From Peptostreptococcaceae bacterium VA2 (GTDB taxonomy: Bacteria; Bacillota; Clostridia; Peptostreptococcales; Peptostreptococcaceae), in NCBI GenBank assembly GCA_000686145.1, contig JMMB01000007.1, positions 186,001 through 250,000 on the forward strand: a stretch of 64,000 nucleotides of DNA, given 5' to 3'. The notes beneath the pieces were generated by a model. It was not told where the DNA came from and ran no database searches. It saw only the letters and a list, made by a program, of their open reading frames with translations. Shown piece by piece: positions 1-8,922 of the stretch (within the stretch, counting starts at the first letter, position 1; each line of letters opens with the position of its first letter). A program made the translations under genes and the position numbers.

Positions 1-818
1 CTGAAAAATATGTAGGCAAGGCATTGCGTGACTTCGCTAAACGTGATGAAATAGTAGTTGCAACAAAATTTTTGCCGAGAACTACAGAAGAAATTGAAAA
101 TGGAATTAGTGGACAACAACACATTGAATCAATGATTAACAAGAGTCTTAAAAATCTAGGAATGGATTATGTTGATTTGTATATCTATCATATGTGGGAT
201 TACAATACACCTCTTAGTGAAATTATGGAGGGCCTTAATCGTGTTGTAAAAGAGGGAAAAGCCAGAGCAATTGGTATATCTAACTGCTTTGCATGGCAGA
301 TTGCGAAAGCCAATGCTTTTGCAGAGAAAGAGGGATTTGCAAAATTTGTGTCAGTTCAAGGACATTATAATTTGATTTTCAGAGAAGAAGAGCGTGAGAT
401 GATTCCATATTGTAATGAAGAAAATATAGCATTAACACCATATAGCGCACTGGCAGGAGGACGTCTTGCGAAACATACTACTGAAACATCGAAACGACTT
501 GAAAAAGATAGTTACGCAAAAGCTAAATATGGCAATACTAAGGAACAAGACAGCATTATAATAACAAGAGTAGCAGAAATTGCAGCAAAACATGATGTAT
601 CTATGACAGAAATCTCCCTTGCATGGTTGCTTTGTAAAGTAACATCACCGGTAGTTGGAGCAACGAAGTTTCATCATATAGAAGGGGCAGCGAAGGCAGT
701 TGATATTAAGTTGACTGATGATGAAATTAATTACTTGGAAGAAGCTTATGCCCCTCACAACTTGGTTGGAGTTATGGCACAAAATAGAAATGTAACTTCA
801 AAAGAAAAGTATGTATAG
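1..818 (+). CDS. Aldo/keto reductase (5' end outside window)
   Basis: NAD(P)H-dependent aldo/keto reductase, a cytosolic TIM barrel that reduces aldehydes or ketones. The reading frame is already open at the first bases (EKYVGKALRDFAKRDE), so the gene enters from the left edge and the TTG at 24 is not its start. Family motifs visible are VVATKF (catalytic Lys strand), the D-x-Y segment before YIYHMWDY with the active-site His, AIGISN, and the C-terminal VVGATK cofactor segment. About 270 residues are present of a usual 310-330. It ends at 816-818 and is followed by a conserved terminator-like block. Substrate cannot be told from sequence. Confidence 0.93.
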   Translation, partial: EKYVGKALRDFAKRDEIVVATKFLPRTTEEIENGISGQQHIESMINKSLKNLGMDYVDLYIYHMWDYNTPLSEIMEGLNRVVKEGKARAIGISNCFAWQIAKANAFAEKEGFAKFVSVQGHYNLIFREEEREMIPYCNEENIALTPYSALAGGRLAKHTTETSKRLEKDSYAKAKYGNTKEQDSIIITRVAEIAAKHDVSMTEISLAWLLCKVTSPVVGATKFHHIEGAAKAVDIKLTDDEINYLEEAYAPHNLVGVMAQNRNVTSKEKYV

Positions 819-835
819 TCTATGGGTAAGGAATC

Positions 836-940
836 CTTAGAACATTTATGTTGTTTTAGGGCTATTGGATAAAATTTATTATATGAATTTAAGAGTTTAA
901 AGCACTATTCTTAGTCGGATGGGTGCTTTTTCTCTTTGCC
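836..940 (+). repeat. Conserved 105-bp 3'-end block, copy 1 (terminator-like)
   Basis: The segment starts with CTTAGAACATTTAT, continues with TTGTTTTAGGGCTAT, and ends in a weak hairpin (GCACT pairing with GGTGC) followed by TTTTTCTCTTTGC. The same layout with the same boxes recurs at 48136-48240. Both ends are conserved while the middle drifts, so the boxes are probably functional. The 3' part works as a Rho-independent terminator for the aldo/keto reductase; the role of the upstream box is unknown. Confidence 0.6.
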
Positions 941-1133
941 GTTAACTTCTATATGAATTCCAAGAAATTTAATCTTGATAATTAATTTAGAAATAAAAAG
1001 ATTATGTTTTAAAACTAATCTAATAATATAAATAGCAAAAAAGCTTTTTATAGTCAGTTCTAGCATATCCAATACCACCCCCCTAACTATGATGAAATAT
1101 AACCAATAGTCCAATAGGAATAAAACGTTCAAA

Positions 1134-1185
1134 ACCTCACTTGCTATTGTTACGCAGAACCGTACCATAAATAGGTGCGGTTTTT
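1134..1185 (+). repeat. Oriented stem-loop element, copy 1
   Basis: Left arm ACCTCAC at 1134, then the core GAACCGTACC, loop ATAAATA and right arm GGTGCGGT followed by TTTTT. The arms 1159-1166 and 1174-1181 pair over 8 bp with one G-T pair, giving a terminator-like hairpin. The left arm is shared with copy 2. Confidence 0.75.
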
Positions 1186-1266
1186 GTATTCTATGTATGA
1201 AGATATATTTAAGTATACTTAACATGGTATAATTTAGTAGAAAAATAGAATTAAAGGAGAATAATA

Positions 1267-3066
1267 ATGTCAAAAATAACTAATGTTTCACACCCAGTTA
1301 TACAATCATATATTGAGAATTTTATTGAGCAAAATGAAATTTCTAAAAATAAAGCAAAGGATCAACATACAGTATTTGAACAATTTATCAATTCACTTAT
1401 ATTATCAGTTTATTCTAATGACCCTAGTGTTACATATCAAGAAATGGAGACTGGTACAGCTTTTGGGATAGATGGAATAGCAATTTTTGTAGCTGATAGA
1501 ATTGTAACAAGTATAGAGGATGTTGATTCTGTTATAGAAGGACTTAAAAAATTTGAAGTGAATTTCATGTTTACCCAAGTAAAAACTTCTGATAAGTTTG
1601 ATCGTACAGAAATTGGAGATTTTTTAACTGGAATTAGAAGATTTTTCAATTTTTCAAAATGTGAAATACCAGAACTTTTAAATCAATGGGAAATTACTAA
1701 GTATATATATTCAAAGAGTTCGAGATTTAAAAAAGCACCTAATTTAAGTATGAAGTTTATAACTTTATCATCAAAAGAGATAAATCTAAACGATGGTCAT
1801 TTAGAATCAACGATATCAATGGGGGTTGCGGATTTAAGAGAAAAAAGTCTTTTTAGTGAAGTAAGGAAGCCGGACTTTTTAGGAATAAAAGAGATAATGG
1901 AATTGCATGAAAAAGTTGTATCAGGACTGGAAGTTTGTGTAACATTATCGAAGCAACCGGTACCATATCCTAAGGATATGCATAATAAGATTAAAAATGG
2001 ATATTATGGGTTAATGAAGTTAGAAGAATTTGAAAAATTATTAACGGAAGATATCAATGGAGAAAAGGTTCTTAGAAAAGGAATTTTTAATGATAATATA
2101 CGATTTTATTTAGGAGCTTCTGAAAAACTTGAAGTTAATTCAAGTATGAAAAAACAATTATTAGGTGAGGAAAGTTATTTATTTGGCTTATTGAATAATG
2201 GAATTACAATAATTGCAGATTAGGTTGCAATAAATTCGGAGGAATTAACTCTTACAAACTATCAAATAGTTAATGGATGTCAAACTAGTAATGTAATATT
2301 TGAATGTCTAGAAAAAATTTCTGGGGTTAATGATATTTATCTTCCAGTAAGACTAATTGGTACAGAAGACGAAGATACAAAACACTCAATTATAAAAGCC
2401 ACAAATAGTCAAACACCACTTAAAGCTGAGCAATTAGTTTCATTATCTACTATTCAAAAAACTCTAGAACAATATTATGTTACAAAGTCTAAAGGGAGTA
2501 AATATCCCTTATATTATGAACGTAGAACAGAACAATATAGAGATGAAAATATTCCTAAAGTTAAAATAGTTAATATACCATTTCAAATTAAAGCAACATC
2601 AGCATTATTTTTTGATATGCCACATGAAGTCTCAGGACAATATGGGAAGGTAGAGAAGAAAACTAGAGGGCTATTATTTGAGGATTCACATATATCATTT
2701 CTTAATTCATATTATGTAAGTGGACTAGCGTGGTATAAGGTAGAGAGGTTTGTTCAAAATCAAGATGAGGGAAAAAGGTTTAGAAGAGCTAGGTGGCATA
2801 TAATAATGCTTTTTAAGTATTTATGTTGTCCTAAAGGGAAGTTTACTTTAGCTATAGATAAAAAATCAGAAGAAAATAGTAGAATTATAGAAAAGATTCT
2901 TTTAGATGATGACAAAACTAACGAAGTATTAAAAAAGGCTATTGAAGTTATAGAGGCTAGTCTTAGTAAAAAAGGAGACATAAATGAAATTCTTTCGGAT
3001 AGAAAAACTTTTGAAAGAAAAGATACTACAACTTTAATATTAGATTACGCTGAAAATAATATGTAA
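1267..3066 (+). pseudogene. AIPR-family abortive-infection protein interrupted by one in-frame TAG
   Basis: AIPR (abortive infection phage resistance) family protein of about 599 codons. The first 318 codons run from ATG 1267 (SD AAAGGAG at 1254) to TAG 2221-2223. The same frame then continues without another stop to TAA 3064-3066. The stop falls just after NNGITIIAD and 13 codons before the family signature QIVNGCQTS, so both halves belong to one protein. This family includes phage-exclusion proteins; its biochemical activity is not firmly known. Either the gene is freshly inactivated, or the TAG is read through or is a sequencing error. There is no further decay, which argues that the event is recent. 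A stem-loop element flanks it on each side. Confidence 0.85.
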
Positions 3067-3270
3067 ATAGTAGTCTAATAATTAAAAATTTACTTAAGAG
3101 TGTTACAGAAAAGTACATTGTACTAGATGTGACTCTTAATTTAAATTAAAAAAGTATATATTTACTTTTATTAAAATTAAGTAGTGAAGAAGTACTTATT
3201 AGAGGTGCTTTTTCTTTTTATGAAAAAATTTAAATTTGGTAGAAAAAATTAAACATACCAATTTAGAAAA
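3067..3270. other. Intergenic, hairpins only
   Basis: No gene seen. A hairpin with AAGAGT at about 3100 and ACTCTT at 3136 has an inner stem AGTAC/GTACT, without a clear T tail. A weak terminator-like stretch ending in GGTGCTTTTTCTTTTT lies near 3200-3220. Confidence 0.4.
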
Positions 3271-3325
3271 ACCTCACTTAAAATTGATATGGAGAACCGT
3301 ATCATAAGTAAGGGATACGGTTTTT
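3271..3325 (+). repeat. Oriented stem-loop element, copy 2
   Basis: Left arm ACCTCACTT, then GATATGGAGAACCGTATC, loop and GATACGGT plus TTTTT. Arms 3296-3303 and 3314-3321 pair perfectly over 8 bp. Terminator-like. Confidence 0.8.
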
Positions 3326-3452
3326 ATTTTAAAATATTATAATAATTTTTAATTAATAAAAAAGAAAAATCATTAGTACTGTTTATATTAGTATTGAATT
3401 ATACCCGTATGAAATTTATAATAGAGTTCAGTGAAGTTAAAGGGGAATTAAG

Positions 3453-4076
3453 ATGAGTAAATACAATATTTTAAAAGAAAAATTAAAGAAAATTTTTGTA
3501 GGTTTTTATTTTGACGAAGAGTTTGAAGAGTGTCCTTATATAGATTTAGACAAAACAGATAAGGCAGTTTTAGAAAAGAGATATTTTGGAGTAGATAGCT
3601 TTCCAATGCAAATGAAAGCTAACTCTGCATATGGAGTATTAGATACTTTTTGGGATTTAGAAAAGGATAAAACAAGATATTTAAAACAAGAAGACAAGTT
3701 TTTAAGAGCATTGTTGCTTATAATGAGCTATAGTGATGACATAATAATATCAGATGGATATTTTTGTAATGAGCGTAAAAAGTATCTAAAAGAGGTATTG
3801 TATAAAAAAGAATTAGAATATCTTAAAAAAGTAAAAGCCTCTCTATTTCATTTTAAAGAAATTGATTTTGATTACGATATTATAAGTTCACTAATGAAAT
3901 TAGCATTAAGGGAAAGAAATAATTTAACAGTATATATGATAGACCTAGAGATAGCATTAGATATAAACTCTCTGTATAGCAATGTATACTTAGGGTTAAA
4001 TGGGAACTTAGATATTGTAAAATATATTTGTAATGTAGAGGGGTTATATATTAGAGATAGATATCTGGAGGAGTAA
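3453..4076 (+). CDS. Unknown protein, first of a coupled pair
   Basis: A 207-residue acidic, cytosolic-looking protein with no signal peptide or membrane segment; I recognise no domain. Start ATG 3453 is preceded by AAAGGGGAA. It is rich in helical, Lys/Glu and Leu/Ile segments (for example LRALLLIMSYSDDIIISDGY). The next gene begins 4 bases after its stop, and its own last codons (CTGGAGGAG) form the ribosome site of the next gene, so the two are translationally coupled. Small acidic protein pairs like this are common among toxin-immunity and defence accessory genes, but that is inference from context only. Stem-loop elements lie on both sides of the pair. Confidence 0.65.
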   Translation: MSKYNILKEKLKKIFVGFYFDEEFEECPYIDLDKTDKAVLEKRYFGVDSFPMQMKANSAYGVLDTFWDLEKDKTRYLKQEDKFLRALLLIMSYSDDIIISDGYFCNERKKYLKEVLYKKELEYLKKVKASLFHFKEIDFDYDIISSLMKLALRERNNLTVYMIDLEIALDINSLYSNVYLGLNGNLDIVKYICNVEGLYIRDRYLEE

Positions 4077-4080
4077 AAAA

Positions 4081-4824
4081 TTGAAAAATAGTTGGTTTGC
4101 ATATATAAAAATTAATGAAGATAATAATAAAATAAAAATATCTGGAATAAAATTTAAAGAATTCATACAAGGTATAGCTGAGAAACCTAAAAACTTATTA
4201 ATTCTATCAGGGGATCCTACAAACAGTGAAATAGACATTGAATCGAATTTAGAATATGTTAGTAATGATAACTTAAGTGAATTTTATAAAGAGGAAGTAT
4301 ATGATTTTGGAGATTTCCATTGGATAGATTTTGAAGAAGAATATAATTTAAGTAAGATTGATAAGTTTGATTTAGCTAAAATTTTATATTTTAATCATAA
4401 ATGTACACCATTTGATACATTTTTATTTGAGAGTTTGAACAACAAATACGCATATTTTGCTCATGATGATGATTATATAGTTGATATATATATGAAAAAT
4501 ATTGAAGACTATAAACAAGTTATAAATCATAAGATTCTAAAAGAATTTAAAGGAAGAAAAAAAAATATAGCGAATTTACCACAAGAAATATTAGATTATA
4601 TATATGATTTATGCAAATGTGGTATAGTTATAGATTTTGAAAAACTATCATATGATAGTGTAAATATATACTCTATAGGAGATATTGGGTTTGTAGAGGA
4701 AGCACATGAAAAACTTGATAAATGTAGAAGAACTTTACGTGGAGTTTCATTAAGCTATGACAATAGAAAGAAAATTTGGTGTATATACAACTGGAGCAAA
4801 AAACGACATCCTTTGGAGGTGTAA
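4081..4824 (+). CDS. Unknown protein, second of a coupled pair; C-terminus encoded by a repeat element
   Basis: A 247-residue protein starting with TTG 4081, chosen because GGAGGAG ends 5-8 bases upstream. It is acidic and soluble, with no domain I can name; aromatic/acid stretches such as DFGDFHWIDFEEEYNL stand out. The last six codons (RHPLEV) and the stop lie inside the left arm of stem-loop copy 3. The repeat therefore supplies the end of the reading frame, probably by insertion or recombination that replaced the original C-terminus. Function unknown; it may work with the gene upstream. Confidence 0.65.
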   Translation: MKNSWFAYIKINEDNNKIKISGIKFKEFIQGIAEKPKNLLILSGDPTNSEIDIESNLEYVSNDNLSEFYKEEVYDFGDFHWIDFEEEYNLSKIDKFDLAKILYFNHKCTPFDTFLFESLNNKYAYFAHDDDYIVDIYMKNIEDYKQVINHKILKEFKGRKKNIANLPQEILDYIYDLCKCGIVIDFEKLSYDSVNIYSIGDIGFVEEAHEKLDKCRRTLRGVSLSYDNRKKIWCIYNWSKKRHPLEV

Positions 4825-4854
4825 CGGAGAACCGTATCACAAGTAAGTGATAAA
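4804..4854 (+). repeat. Oriented stem-loop element, copy 3 (right arm decayed)
   Basis: Left module CGACATCCTTTGGAGGTG, then TAACGGAG and the core ACCGTATCAC, AAGTAA, GTGATA. After GTGATA the right arm is lost (AAATTT instead of CGGTTTTT), so the hairpin is only 6 bp. It overlaps the 3' end of the upstream coding sequence. Confidence 0.75.
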
Positions 4855-4914
4855 ATTTCAGAAAGATATACTAATATTAATAAATCGGCTTTGTATATTA
4901 AATAAAGCATAGAA

Positions 4915-4956
4915 AATAGTCTTAATCTAGTGATTTAAATAGTTAAGGCTATTTTT
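4915..4956 (+). terminator. Rho-independent terminator after the unknown pair
   Basis: AATAGTCTTAA pairs with TTAAGGCTATT over 11 bp with one G-T pair, followed by TTTTGATTTT. It may take over from the decayed copy 3 just upstream. Confidence 0.7.
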
Positions 4957-5044
4957 GATTTTATTGTAATTTTGAAGACAAGCTTTGTAATTAGAATAAA
5001 TTAAGAGTAAAAGTTATCTTGTGATATAATAAAGTATCATTCAT

Positions 5045-5251
5045 TTAGGATCTAATAATTTTAGCTTTAAGATAAGCACCTATTACTATTAATATTATTG
5101 ATAAAATGATAATAGGTAAAATTCTTACAATTTTTAAAATTAGATTTGCTTTTTTCAGATCATTTGAATCTGATTCTTTATGATTTTTTGCAATAAAGTA
5201 TGTATTAAATAACATTATTAATACAAAAGTTAAATTCATATATTTTTTCAC
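5045..5251 (-). CDS. Small two-segment membrane protein, doubtful
   Basis: A 68-residue reading frame with a hydrophobic N-terminus (NLTFVLIMLFNTYFIA) and a strongly hydrophobic C-terminal segment (IVRILPIIILSIILIVIGAYL). It overlaps, in another frame, the end of the XRE relic. Such short membrane tails often follow clostridial HTH regulators, so it may be the displaced C-terminus of that gene rather than a separate protein. No clear ribosome site. Confidence 0.35.
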   Translation of the reverse strand: MKKYMNLTFVLIMLFNTYFIAKNHKESDSNDLKKANLILKIVRILPIIILSIILIVIGAYLKAKIIRS

Positions 5252-5480
5252 AATATGTATTTATTCCATTTATAGCTTGATATGAAGCTAAAATTGGATA
5301 TTTTTTACTCCATGCACTAGTCCAGTCAATTTCATCAACTATCATCTCAATACTAGTTAAATCACCACCAACAGGACTTTCACTAATAAGATAGTCATAA
5401 CTTACATTGTACAATTGACTTAATAACTTTGCTTTAATTAATTCAGGAACAGTTTGATCAGTTTCCCATTTAAATATTTT
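5205..5480 (-). pseudogene. XRE-family regulator remnant, N-terminus lost
   Basis: The minus-strand frame from 5480 reads KIFKWETDQTVPELIKAKLLSQ and then YNVSYDYLISESPV. This is the last HTH helix and linker of an XRE/Cro-type regulator, followed by a short C-terminal region. The DNA-recognition part is missing: just upstream the frame shifts into an unrelated short ORF. Lying beside the AIPR gene and the unknown pair, it adds to an accessory patch with decaying parts. Confidence 0.6.
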
Positions 5481-5610
5481 CTATCAAGTAAAAATGGAGA
5501 TTTGTCAACTAAACTTAACATTTTAATATGTATAAAGATTATAATAGAACTATAATTTCCTTTATTTATTGGTATATATTATAATAATAGTATAATCTAG
5601 GAGGTAGCTT

Positions 5611-6108
5611 ATGGAAGATCGACGTTTATATGTAATGGCAAAGTACGATGAGGAAACTGAAATAAAATTAAATAAGATAAAAAAAGCCCTTTTTGACGCT
5701 GGTATTAAAGGAAATCAAACCTCTGATTTTCCAAATCATATTACATTAGGCTCATTTGAACTTGATAAAGAATATGAATTAAAAGATAAAATAAAAAAAC
5801 TTTGTAAAAATATTAAAAAGATACGCGTTTCATTTGATAACATAGGTTTATTTGGAATGAAAGTGATTTTTATTGCTCCATCTGTAACACATGAACTATT
5901 GAATTTACAAGAACCATTTAATAGCAACTATCCTAATAATTTCAACTGGGTGGCGCATACAACAATGATACTTGATGAGCCAGAAGTGATACAAAAATCA
6001 TTACCAATTGTTGCTGAAAACTTTTCTTCTTTTTCAGGTTATATTGAAAGTATTGTCTTGTATGAATTTTTTCCATCAAGGTTTATCTTAGAAGAAAAGC
6101 TAATATAA
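5611..6108 (+). CDS. 2H phosphoesterase / 2'-5' RNA ligase family protein
   Basis: 165 residues, the usual length for ThpR/YjcG-like 2H phosphoesterases, which open 2',3'-cyclic phosphates or ligate 2'-5' RNA ends. Both H-x-T motifs are visible: PNHITLG (His43) and WVAHTTM (His116). Start ATG 5611 follows TAGGAGGTAG. It stands alone between a relic and a convergent gene. The actual substrate in this subgroup is not known. Confidence 0.88.
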   Translation: MEDRRLYVMAKYDEETEIKLNKIKKALFDAGIKGNQTSDFPNHITLGSFELDKEYELKDKIKKLCKNIKKIRVSFDNIGLFGMKVIFIAPSVTHELLNLQEPFNSNYPNNFNWVAHTTMILDEPEVIQKSLPIVAENFSSFSGYIESIVLYEFFPSRFILEEKLI

Positions 6109-6110
6109 AT

Positions 6111-6146
6111 AACTAAGGGATATGTTTTAAAACATATCCCTTAGTT
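6111..6146. terminator. Perfect 36-bp palindrome between convergent genes
   Basis: AACTAAGGGATATGTTTT is followed directly by its exact reverse complement (18 bp arms, no loop). It sits 3 bases after the 2H phosphoesterase stop and 27 bases from the end of the convergent BFD gene, so it probably serves as a bidirectional terminator although T tails are weak. Confidence 0.7.
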
Positions 6147-6172
6147 ATAGTTATAATAAAATTGTAAACTAA

Positions 6173-6472
6173 TTATCTTTTATTTTCTATGATGTTTGAT
6201 ATAATACCTTGACATCTTCCACAGCCTGTACCTGCTTTAGTAACTTCTCCAACTTTTTCAACAGTATCTGCTCCATTTTTAACTGCCTCTACGATTGTTT
6301 CTATTGCTACATTTTTACATTTACATCCACTTTTTATAAGAGCATCTACTTCCTTAAGTTCTTCTTCATTTTCAATAACTATATCAGATATTTCTTTAAG
6401 CTCTTCAATAGTTCTAGCTCCTTGTGCTTGAGACTTTCTAACTTGTAAGTATTTGTTCATTTCTAGTGTCAT
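6173..6472 (-). CDS. BFD-like [2Fe-2S] domain protein
   Basis: 99 residues. The C-terminal half is a bacterioferritin-associated-ferredoxin-like domain with the four cluster cysteines C50-x-C52 and C84-x-x-C87 (GCGRC), flanked by the helices typical of the fold. The N-terminal 45 residues are a charged helical extension. ATG 6472 is chosen because the AGGAG at 6481-6485 lies 8 bases upstream; the ATG at 6490 overlaps that site. It could pass electrons to a partner redox enzyme, but none is adjacent. A second BFD-like gene lies at 40581. Confidence 0.85.
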   Translation of the reverse strand: MTLEMNKYLQVRKSQAQGARTIEELKEISDIVIENEEELKEVDALIKSGCKCKNVAIETIVEAVKNGADTVEKVGEVTKAGTGCGRCQGIISNIIENKR

Positions 6473-6590
6473 ATATATTTCTCCTAACATTTAAATTTAC
6501 TATTTAGTATCTTCATTTTATAACCTTGTTATGTAATATAAAGATATTTTGATGTTCTATATATTTATACCCATATTAATATTTTGTTAA

Positions 6591-6746
6591 TTAGAACGTC
6601 CTTGCTAATTTTATAGCCTTTTCAAGCTCTGTAGCAATAATTTCTTCTTCTTTATCTCTGAATTTATTGTGACCTTCAATCACTACCTTCTCTATACCTT
6701 TTGCTCCGAAGGAGTTCATCATACTTGATACGTATTTAACAGCCAT
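6591..6746 (-). pseudogene. C-terminal fragment, possibly flavodoxin/NADPH-dependent reductase family
   Basis: A 51-codon frame (AVKYVSSMMNSFGAKGIEKV, ending in EKAIKLARTF) resembles the last strand and helix of flavodoxin-fold oxidoreductases. It has no ribosome site and abuts the TetR relic on the other strand. The family assignment is weak. Confidence 0.35.
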
Positions 6747-7232
6747 ATATTATCATTATAAAAATAAAAAAGAAATACTATATGAAGTAATGGATATATA
6801 ACTTAATGAATCTCATAAAATTTTAGAAGAATATAGTAAAAATGAAACCATAAAGTTTGAATACATGAATTCTGATATTTTAGATAATGTACTGGAAAGT
6901 TTTATCGATAGATTTGAAAAAGAATCAGAAAATAAAATACAATTATATACTTAACTGTTTTAGGTATAGAGGGCAATGAAGAGATAAAGAATAAAATGAT
7001 AGATAAATATAATACTTGGGTGATAGATGTTGCAAAGTTGTTAACTTTAACTTATAAGGATATTCCTATATCTAAAGTAAATACTTTAAGCTCCGTATTA
7101 CTAGCTACTATCGATGGGCTTATATTACAAAGTTTAATTGGAGTTAATAAAACTAATACCTCAGATATTATAGAAGTTTATGAATTGTTATTAAAAAAGG
7201 CAGTTCCTGAAGTTATTAATAATCTTAAATAA
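6747..7232 (+). pseudogene. TetR-family regulator relic
   Basis: The frame begins inside the helix-turn-helix end (YHYKNKKEILYEVMDI), meets TAA near 6798, continues as LNESHKILEEYSKNE, and shifts frame near 6955. It then stays open to 7232, where the last 78 residues form an intact ligand-domain tail. The N-terminal DNA-binding part is absent. One stop, one frameshift and a truncation show an inactive gene. It was cut at the same point where the flavodoxin-like fragment ends on the other strand, which suggests a deletion junction at about 6746. Confidence 0.7.
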
Positions 7233-7258
7233 AATATATAAATTTAATATATATAAAA

Positions 7259-7316
7259 ACTATCTCAAATTTTATGCAACAAAGAATGAACTTTATTAGC
7301 ATAAACTTGAGATAGT
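7259..7316 (-). terminator. Terminator of the secreted-protein gene
   Basis: ACTATCTCAA (7259-7268) pairs with TTGAGATAGT (7307-7316), with an inner TTTATGC/GCATAAA extension. On the minus strand the hairpin is followed by GTTTTTATATA. Confidence 0.75.
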
Positions 7317-7336
7317 CTATAGTTCAATATAATTTT

Positions 7337-7855
7337 TTATAAAATAGAGAAATAATCAACTATATATGAATACATTTGATCTCCTAATGTTATATAGTAG
7401 TATGCTGCAGTAAGATAATCAGATTCAAATAATATTTTTGCATCAATGTTATTTTTATCTAACTGTTTTAATAAATTTTGTTGTTGTCTTAAACTTATTA
7501 TATAACTATCGGCTATAAATTGAATTTGTTCCGAAAAATACAAATCAGCAAAAGAGTCTTTATAATTAACCCTGTGCTTTTCTAGATCCTTTCTCACTGA
7601 ATTAAGCTCTGTCAAATATAAATTTATAGACTGATTCACACGGCTTAAACCTTCCTTACTTAAATCTGCTGTAATATTAATTGTACTCATATTTCCTCTG
7701 ATTCTTTTTAATTCATCTAATTCTTTTATTAGTTGTTCTTTCCCCTGCAAATTTTCCACTTTAGGATAATATCTACCTTGTGCATGTACAAATTCAGAAG
7801 AAAAAGGTACAATAAAAATACTAACTAAAACAATAATAATTAATTTTTTAATCAT
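7337..7855 (-). CDS. Secreted protein of unknown function
   Basis: 172 residues from ATG 7855, which is preceded by GGAGTAGGAAG; the upstream ATG at 7906 has no ribosome site. A signal peptide (MIKKLIIIVLVSIFIVPF) runs to a cleavage point after VHA. The mature part is helical and polar (KEQLIKELDELKRIRGNM, SVRKDLEKHRVNYKD) and Tyr-rich at the end, with no family I recognise. It resembles the secreted small helical proteins of clostridia. It stands alone with its own terminator. Confidence 0.7.
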   Translation of the reverse strand: MIKKLIIIVLVSIFIVPFSSEFVHAQGRYYPKVENLQGKEQLIKELDELKRIRGNMSTINITADLSKEGLSRVNQSINLYLTELNSVRKDLEKHRVNYKDSFADLYFSEQIQFIADSYIISLRQQQNLLKQLDKNNIDAKILFESDYLTAAYYYITLGDQMYSYIVDYFSIL

Positions 7856-8076
7856 ATATGTCTTCCTACTCCTTTGTAAATTACTATTTATTCTAATATT
7901 GCCCAATATTTATTTATATTATGATTAAGTTAAATCCTCATTTTTTTAAAAGCTATTTTTTAATGATTATTCAAACCTACCAGTTAAAATAAGTATAATA
8001 GGGGTAAATTTTAGCATAAGCATATATGTATGAAAACTTAAAATTTATAGTACGCTATTAAAAAGGAGTGATTTAT

Positions 8077-8730
8077 ATGAACAGAAATGAAATAATGGAT
8101 GTTTTAAACTTTAGACATTCGTGTAAAGTATTTGATGATAAAAAGAAAATAAGTGATGTTGATTTTGAAGTAATACTTGAAGCTGGAAGACTTTCACCTA
8201 GTTCTATGGGAATAGAACCATGGAAATTTTTAGTTATAGAAAATCAAGAGTTAAAAAATGAATTAGGCGCAGTTTGCTGGGGTGGAAAAGCACAGATGCC
8301 GACATGTAGCCACTTAGTATTATATTTAAGTAGAGTCGCTAAAGAATTAAGATTTGATTCAAATTATATAGATTATTTAGTAAAGGATGTTAAACATCTT
8401 CCAGAGGATGTTGCACCTACTTACAAAGGGATTATGAAATCTATAGAAGAAGTTCGTTTTAAAGAGGATAATGACCTTGAGGCATATGCTTCAGACCAAG
8501 TTCATATTGCTTTAGCTAATATGATGAATGTTGCAGCTATTCTTGGAATAGATTCATGCCCTATTGGTGGAATAGACCGTAAAGCTGTGGAGAAAATACT
8601 AGTTGATAGAGGATTATTAGATACAGAAGAGTTTAATATAACAGTATCTGCTGCTTTTGGATATAGAGTTAATAATCCAGGTGAAAAATTAAGACAAGGA
8701 ATAGACGAAATAGTTACTTGGATAAAATAA
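8077..8730 (+). CDS. Nitroreductase-family FMN oxidoreductase
   Basis: 217 residues, normal for NfsB/NAD(P)H:FMN nitroreductases. It opens with the phosphate-binding R-H-S-C-K-V-F motif at about residue 13, then LSPSSMGIEPWKFLVI and later GIDSCPIGGI, all family positions for FMN binding. Start ATG 8077 is used because AAAAGGAG ends at 8067; the GTG at 8068 overlaps that site. It is monocistronic, with a CTAGAT-type terminator behind it. Likely reduces quinones or nitro compounds. Confidence 0.9.
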   Translation: MNRNEIMDVLNFRHSCKVFDDKKKISDVDFEVILEAGRLSPSSMGIEPWKFLVIENQELKNELGAVCWGGKAQMPTCSHLVLYLSRVAKELRFDSNYIDYLVKDVKHLPEDVAPTYKGIMKSIEEVRFKEDNDLEAYASDQVHIALANMMNVAAILGIDSCPIGGIDRKAVEKILVDRGLLDTEEFNITVSAAFGYRVNNPGEKLRQGIDEIVTWIK

Positions 8731-8749
8731 TATATATTATAAATATAAC

Positions 8750-8791
8750 AAAGCTAGATGAAGTAATAAATATTTTGTCTAGCTTATTTAC
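8750..8791 (+). terminator. CTAGAT-type terminator, copy 1
   Basis: AAGCTAGA pairs with TCTAGCTT, with tail ATTTACG. The same hairpin with the same GATGAAGTA loop side recurs at 13810 and 19061. Confidence 0.75.
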
Positions 8792-8922
8792 GTTATATGT
8801 TAGTAAAGGACAAATTTATCTCAACTATTTTAACATAAAATGGAAAATAGTTGAAATATAAAAGTTGTTAATGTAGTATGTTAATTAATATACAGTAAAT
8901 TTTTTTTAAAGAGGGGGAAAAT

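Noticed and set aside
911-1273. 120-residue hydrophobic ORF on the minus strand
   Set aside because: It runs across the 105-bp block and stem-loop copy 1, has no ribosome site and overlaps the AIPR gene start; its hydrophobicity is what AT-rich antisense frames give.
6173-6490. Start of the BFD-like gene at 6490
   Set aside because: That ATG lies on the far side of AGGAG 6481-6485, which is well placed for ATG 6472 instead.
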